From the NCBI RefSeq assembly GCF_001298715.1, contig NZ_CDSC02000202.1, positions 1-10,955 of the forward strand: a stretch of 10,955 nt of DNA, written 5' to 3'. The position numbers and the translations under genes were made by a program. Shown one piece after another: positions 7,733 through 10,955 of this stretch. Under the pieces are notes generated by a model. That model had not been told where the DNA came from, ran no database searches, and saw only the letters and a list, made by a program, of their open reading frames with translations. The DNA is from Bathymodiolus azoricus thioautotrophic gill symbiont (GTDB taxonomy: Bacteria; Pseudomonadota; Gammaproteobacteria; PS1; Pseudothioglobaceae). How positions within the stretch are numbered: the stretch's first letter is position 1; each line of letters opens with the position of its first letter.

Positions 7733-9346
7733 TTATGGGTTGTGGAATTCAGCATTCTTACGCAAATAAAACCACCAATTAATAACCATACATATACCGT
7801 AAAATACTGCAAAACCATACAGTGCATTTTCAGGTGTTGTTAGTTTAATTTGCTCACCAAATACTTTAGGAATGATGAATGCACCATAAGCGGCTACTGC
7901 AGATGTCCAACCTAGAACTGGACCAGCCTGCTCTTTGTTAAACACTTGAGAAATTGTTCTAAAAGTAGAGCCGTTACCTAAACCTGTCATTGCGAATAAC
8001 ACCACAAATAATATTAAAAATGGCCAGAAGAATTCTTCTGGTGTTGCACTGGCATAAGCTTGCTTCATAAAGTAAGCAACACCTAATGCGGATAACACCA
8101 TCACACCAGAGATGATCTGTGTTACCTTTGCACCGCCAATCTTATCGGCAATTATGCCACCAAGAGGTCTAATAAGCGCACCAACAAAAGCACCCATCCA
8201 AGCGTAAGTGAGCGCTGAAGGTCCATTCGGATTGACAGCATTATGCTTCATAACACCATCAACCATAATATGTTGAAAACCAAAAATAACTTTGATAGAT
8301 AAAGCTAGCGTCGCAGCATAGCCAATAAAAGATCCAAATGTCATTACATAAATAATCGTCATCGCCCAAGTATGCTTGTTTTTAAAAATTTTATATTGAC
8401 GCTTTAAACCTTCTTTATAATCAACACCTAAAGGTAAAAACTTTAATAAAAACACTGTTAAGGTAATAATAATAGGCAATGCCACCCATTTACTTACCAT
8501 TAGTCCAGAACCATATGCGACTTCAGGCAACATTAACCACAAACCAAAAGCCGCAGTTGCAAGACCTAAAATTAACATCACAATAATTTTAATAAACGCA
8601 CCTAAAGTTGATCCAATCTTAGGAGAAACATGCTCCTCGATAATATTATTCATACCTAACCAAGAGGCAATAGCAAGTGGAATTAAAATAATCAACCAAA
8701 CATAACCTGCATTTTGCAAATAGGTATCAGTGCCGGCAGAAATCTTGCCAATCAAAGTGCCTGAGGAGATTTGCAATTCTGTTGGATTGCCCAACACTGC
8801 AAGGGTCATCACTAATGGAATCACAATTTGCATAGTGGTTACACCGAAGTTACCTAAACCAGCATTCATACCTAACGAATAACCTTGAATTTTCTTTGGA
8901 AAAAAGAATGAGATATTAGACATTGAAGAGGCAAAATTACCACCACCAAAACCAGATAATAAAGCTAAAACTTGGAATGTCCAAAATGGTGTATCAGGGT
9001 TTGATAAAGCCATACCTAAACCCAGTGCTGGCAATATCAAAAGTGAAGTGGTCAAGAAAATGGTGTTTCTACCACCTGCTAAACGAATAAAGAAGGTTGA
9101 TGGAATCCTTAAAGTGGCACCAGACAAACCTGCAATCGCCGCTAAAGTAAATAGCTGAGATTTATCAAAACCACCGTAACTCGTATTTAACATTTGCACC
9201 GTGATAATACCCCACATTAACCATACAGCAAAACCTGATAATAAACTTGGAATAGATATCCATAAATTACGATTGGCAATTGCCTTGCCTGTGCTTTCCC
9301 ACTCAGATGAATCATCTGGGTTCCAGTTTTTTATATCTTGAGACAT
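7733..9346 (-). CDS. narK2: NarK-type nitrate/nitrite transporter (MFS), long form with about 14 membrane segments
   Basis: A major facilitator superfamily transporter of the nitrate/nitrite porter family. In the numbering from the upstream GTG (9349, 538 residues) it shows NWNPDDSSEWESTGKAIANR (8-27), the typical NarK start. Substrate-binding arginines are R81 (ATLRIPSTF) and R394 (ALIRPLGG), matching R89 and R305 of E. coli NarK. The two nitrate signature motifs are GLGNFG (164-169) and GLGNGSTF (456-463). These features fit the NarK2-like nitrate/nitrite antiporter branch rather than the NarK1 type next to it; the exact transport mode is inferred. It is about 75 residues longer than E. coli NarK (463) because of extra sequence between helices 6 and 7 with two more hydrophobic segments (about 250-274 and 287-306). 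I chose the ATG at 9346: the AAGGAG at 9358-9353 is 6 bases from it but only 3 from the GTG at 9349. The gap to narK1 is 22 bases. Confidence 0.93.
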   Translation of the reverse strand: MSQDIKNWNPDDSSEWESTGKAIANRNLWISIPSLLSGFAVWLMWGIITVQMLNTSYGGFDKSQLFTLAAIAGLSGATLRIPSTFFIRLAGGRNTIFLTTSLLILPALGLGMALSNPDTPFWTFQVLALLSGFGGGNFASSMSNISFFFPKKIQGYSLGMNAGLGNFGVTTMQIVIPLVMTLAVLGNPTELQISSGTLIGKISAGTDTYLQNAGYVWLIILIPLAIASWLGMNNIIEEHVSPKIGSTLGAFIKIIVMLILGLATAAFGLWLMLPEVAYGSGLMVSKWVALPIIITLTVFLLKFLPLGVDYKEGLKRQYKIFKNKHTWAMTIIYVMTFGSFIGYAATLALSIKVIFGFQHIMVDGVMKHNAVNPNGPSALTYAWMGAFVGALIRPLGGIIADKIGGAKVTQIISGVMVLSALGVAYFMKQAYASATPEEFFWPFLILFVVLFAMTGLGNGSTFRTISQVFNKEQAGPVLGWTSAVAAYGAFIIPKVFGEQIKLTTPENALYGFAVFYGICMVINWWFYLRKNAEFHNP

Positions 9347-9368
9347 CACGGACTCCTTTATTTAAAAA

Positions 9369-10636
9369 TTATTTATTTGATATTGCTGCTGCAATATTTT
9401 TTGCCTTTTGTTCTTTGCCAAATGTAAAGTACATCCAAATCAAAGAAACTGCTGTTGCACCATACAACAACATAAATATCACACTATTAATACCTATATA
9501 GTCAATCAACATACCAAACATAATAGGCAGTAAGAAGCCACCCATGCCACCAGCCAAACCAACAATGCCAGAAACTACACCCATATTGTCAGAATATTCA
9601 TCTGATAAGAATTTAAACACAGATGCCTTGCCAAAACCCCAAGCGATACCAAGCACAAACAAAAAAGTAGTAAACACCCAAACATTTAAGCTTAAATCAA
9701 ACATTGCTTCGCCTGTGGTTGTTTTAATAACTAAAGAAGTTGTGGGTAAGATAAGAAAAATAAACAAATCAATGAAGTCCACATCACCCACCAGGTTACT
9801 TTATAAGCGCCATATTTATCCGAAAACCATCCACCCAACGCACGAATAACACCTGAAGGCAATACAAAAACTGCCGCTAGCAATGCTGCAGTGGTTAGTT
9901 TAAACCCATACTCATTAATGTAATACTTTGTCATCCATAAGGACAGGGCGACAAAACCACCAAATACCAAAGAATAATACTGCATATATTTCCAAAGTTT
10001 TGGATCATTCAATGCTTTTAATTGATCTTTCATAGTAACTGTTGAGGCAACTTTATGTTTTGGGTCTTCATAAGTAAACATCCAATACATAATGACAACG
10101 ACAATCATAGCGACTGCATAAATCTTCGGCACTGCTTGCCAACCATAAGCCACTACCAACGAAGGCGCAATAAACTTAGTTAATGCTGCCCCTGCATTTC
10201 CTGCGCCAAAAATACCCATGGCAAAGCCTTGATGTCCTTTGTCAAACCATTTGGCAGTATAAGCGATACCCACTGAAAATGAAGCTCCTGCAATACCCAC
10301 AAATAGACCCAATACTAAGAATTGCCAATACTGCGTTGCATCGCCAATAAACCACAGCGGAATAATCATGGCAAGTATCAGGATGAAATAAACAATGCGA
10401 CCGCCAATTCTGTCAGTCAACATACCCACTGGCAATCTAAATAGTGAACCTGTGAGAATAGGGGTAGCCACCAACAAGCCAAATTGAGTTTCTGATAATT
10501 GCAATAATTCTTTGATTGGAATACCAATAATTGAGAACATTACCCACACAGCAAAACATGCTGTAAATGCAATAGTATTCGCTGCTAAAACAGAATTGGC
10601 TTGCGCAGTTTGACTTTTAATTGTAGAGATACCCAT
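9369..10636 (-). pseudogene. narK1: NarK1-type nitrate transporter (MFS), split by a single-base frameshift
   Basis: Two overlapping reading frames together make one nitrate/nitrite porter. The first (10636 to 9731, 301 residues) has the N-terminal helices, R67 (GSLFRLPVG), the first nitrate signature GAGNAG (144-149) and R265 (GVIRALGGWFSDKYGA). It then runs into L-S-Y-P-Q-L-L and a stop. The second (9791 to 9369) supplies the rest from T-T-S-L-V-I-K-T, including the second signature GIAWGFGKASVFKFLSDEY. Adding one C to the CCC run at 9746-9744 joins them as L-S-Y-P-T-T-S and gives 422 residues, the normal length of type I NarK1, thought to be a nitrate/proton symporter. Both parts look well conserved, with no other lesion, so this may be a sequencing error, a very recent mutation or a phase-variable state. 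First gene of the operon; the ribosome-binding site before the ATG is weak. Confidence 0.9.
9744..9746 (-). other. Frameshift site in narK1 (CCC run, one base short)
   Basis: The minus strand reads TCT TAC CCA CAA CTT CTT TAG in the upstream frame (S-Y-P-Q-L-L-stop). With one more C it would read TCT TAC CCC ACA ACT, that is S-Y-P-T-T, which continues into the conserved downstream frame. This is the only place where a one-base change restores a family-like sequence without loss. Confidence 0.8.
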
Positions 10637-10690
10637 AGTTAATCTTATTTAATTTTTTCTAAGTTTATATTCTATTTGCTTGTTTTTAGA

Positions 10691-10699
10691 TTTAAAATA
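10691..10699 (-). promoter_or_regulatory. Possible -10 region of the narK1 operon promoter
   Basis: The minus strand reads TATTTTAAA here. A -10 element at this position puts the start of transcription at about 10684-10687, some 38-41 bases from the centre of the Crp/Fnr-type box at 10717-10732. That is the class II activator spacing used by FNR-type regulators. No good -35 is visible, as expected when an activator replaces it. The region is very AT-rich, so chance matches are likely. Confidence 0.3.
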
Positions 10700-10716
10700 T
10701 GCCTTTTTATCAAAAG

Positions 10717-10732
10717 TGTGATTTATATCACA
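10717..10732. promoter_or_regulatory. Crp/Fnr-superfamily binding site in the divergent narK1/NIT-gene promoter region
   Basis: TGTGATTTATATCACA is a perfect inverted repeat, TGTGAT-N4-ATCACA. It matches the CRP consensus TGTGA-N6-TCACA exactly and the FNR consensus TTGAT-N4-ATCAA at the inner TGAT-N4-ATCA. An anaerobic or nitrogen-oxide-responsive FNR/DNR-type regulator is the natural expectation upstream of nar genes; the outer bases point equally to a CRP-like protein. It lies 81 bases before the narK1 ATG and 16 bases before the divergent ATG. Confidence 0.7.
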
Positions 10733-10738
10733 TAATAT
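10733..10738 (+). promoter_or_regulatory. Possible -10 element of the divergent NIT-domain gene
   Basis: TAATAT directly follows the Crp/Fnr-type box. Transcription from it would begin about 7 bases later, near 10745, almost at the ATG at 10748, so the transcript would have virtually no leader. No -35 match is evident. The call rests on a six-base match in AT-rich DNA. Confidence 0.25.
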
Positions 10739-10747
10739 TACTTAATC

Positions 10748-10955
10748 ATGCGGCAATTACAAATACTTAGCAATACATTTCACGCATTACAAAATGAGCG
10801 TGGCTTTGCAATGCTCTACTTACGAGAAAATACAATGCAATCTCGACAAGAGATGTTGGGTTATTTTGCTAAAAGTAATTTGAGTATTAAACAATTAAAG
10901 CTAGACATTGCACAACAAAAAACAATCAATCAGACGGAGTTTAGTAGCAACAAAA
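10748..10955 (+). CDS. NIT-like (nitrate/nitrite-sensing) domain protein, 5' part only
   Basis: A plus-strand frame opens at the ATG at 10748 and continues through the right edge (69 residues). The sequence has the amphipathic helical pattern and the L-Q-x-E-R-G signature (FHALQNERGFAMLYLREN, about residues 11-28) that begins the NIT domain, a four-helix nitrate/nitrite sensor found in NasR and some chemoreceptors and signalling proteins. A Q-S-R-Q-E-M segment and further helices follow (31-62). The output domain is outside the window, so the class of regulator is unknown. Divergent placement from narK1 fits a nitrate-responsive regulator of the operon. There is no Shine-Dalgarno sequence before the ATG, and an in-frame stop at 10733-10735 limits any earlier start. 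The match is from a short stretch, hence moderate confidence. Confidence 0.6.
   Translation, partial: MRQLQILSNTFHALQNERGFAMLYLRENTMQSRQEMLGYFAKSNLSIKQLKLDIAQQKTINQTEFSSNK

Noticed and set aside
7698..7734. Two copies of CCTATAAA(A)TT in the narK2-narG gap, considered as a regulator site
   Set aside because: The region is AT-rich, the copies differ in length, and one overlaps the narG ribosome-binding site; this could easily be chance.
9347..9349. GTG one codon upstream of the narK2 ATG as start
   Set aside because: It is only 3 bases from the AAGGAG sequence, while the ATG at 9346 has a normal 6-base spacing.
9731..9791. The overlap of the two narK1 frames considered as programmed frameshifting or as two separate genes
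   Set aside because: No classical slippery heptamer is present, and the start of the downstream frame (M-G-D-V-D-F-I-D) is not family-like until after the frameshift point, so it is not an independent gene start.

Overview
The window holds a complete membrane-bound respiratory nitrate reductase operon with its accessory genes, almost all on the minus strand. The order of transcription, from right to left, is narK1 (frameshifted), narK2, narG, narH, narJ, narI, a NarI-linked PpiC-type protein that seems to lack its catalytic domain, a DsrC/TusE-family protein, and the start of an HPP-family membrane protein that runs off the left edge. A divergent plus-strand gene begins at 10748 and runs off the right edge; its first 69 residues look like a nitrate/nitrite-sensing (NIT) domain.

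The DNA is AT-rich and densely packed. narG/narH and narH/narJ overlap by four bases (ATGA), and the other junctions within the minus-strand gene set are about 6 to 44 bases. The narK1-narK2-narGHJI-ppiC layout, low GC and a DsrC-family gene in the operon suggest a gammaproteobacterial sulfur oxidiser of the SUP05/Thioglobus or bathymodiolin thiotrophic-symbiont type. That assignment is an inference from gene content and composition; no marker gene is present.

Functionally, NarK1 and NarK2 would move nitrate in and nitrite out. NarG (Mo-bisMGD catalytic subunit), NarH (Fe-S electron carrier) and NarI (dihaem quinol oxidase) form the enzyme on the inner membrane, with NarJ inserting the cofactor. 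The HPP protein at the distal end belongs to a family with members implicated in nitrite transport, so it could add another nitrite route. The DsrC-like protein hints at a tie to sulfur metabolism, but it lacks the C-terminal cysteine that DsrC and TusE depend on.

The 111-base divergent intergenic region (10637-10747) carries a perfect inverted repeat, TGTGAT-N4-ATCACA, of the Crp/Fnr superfamily type. It is placed so that it could activate narK1 and overlap the start region of the NIT gene. No RNA genes, insertion sequences, CRISPR arrays or clear terminators were found, and no stretch over 300 bases lacks a gene.
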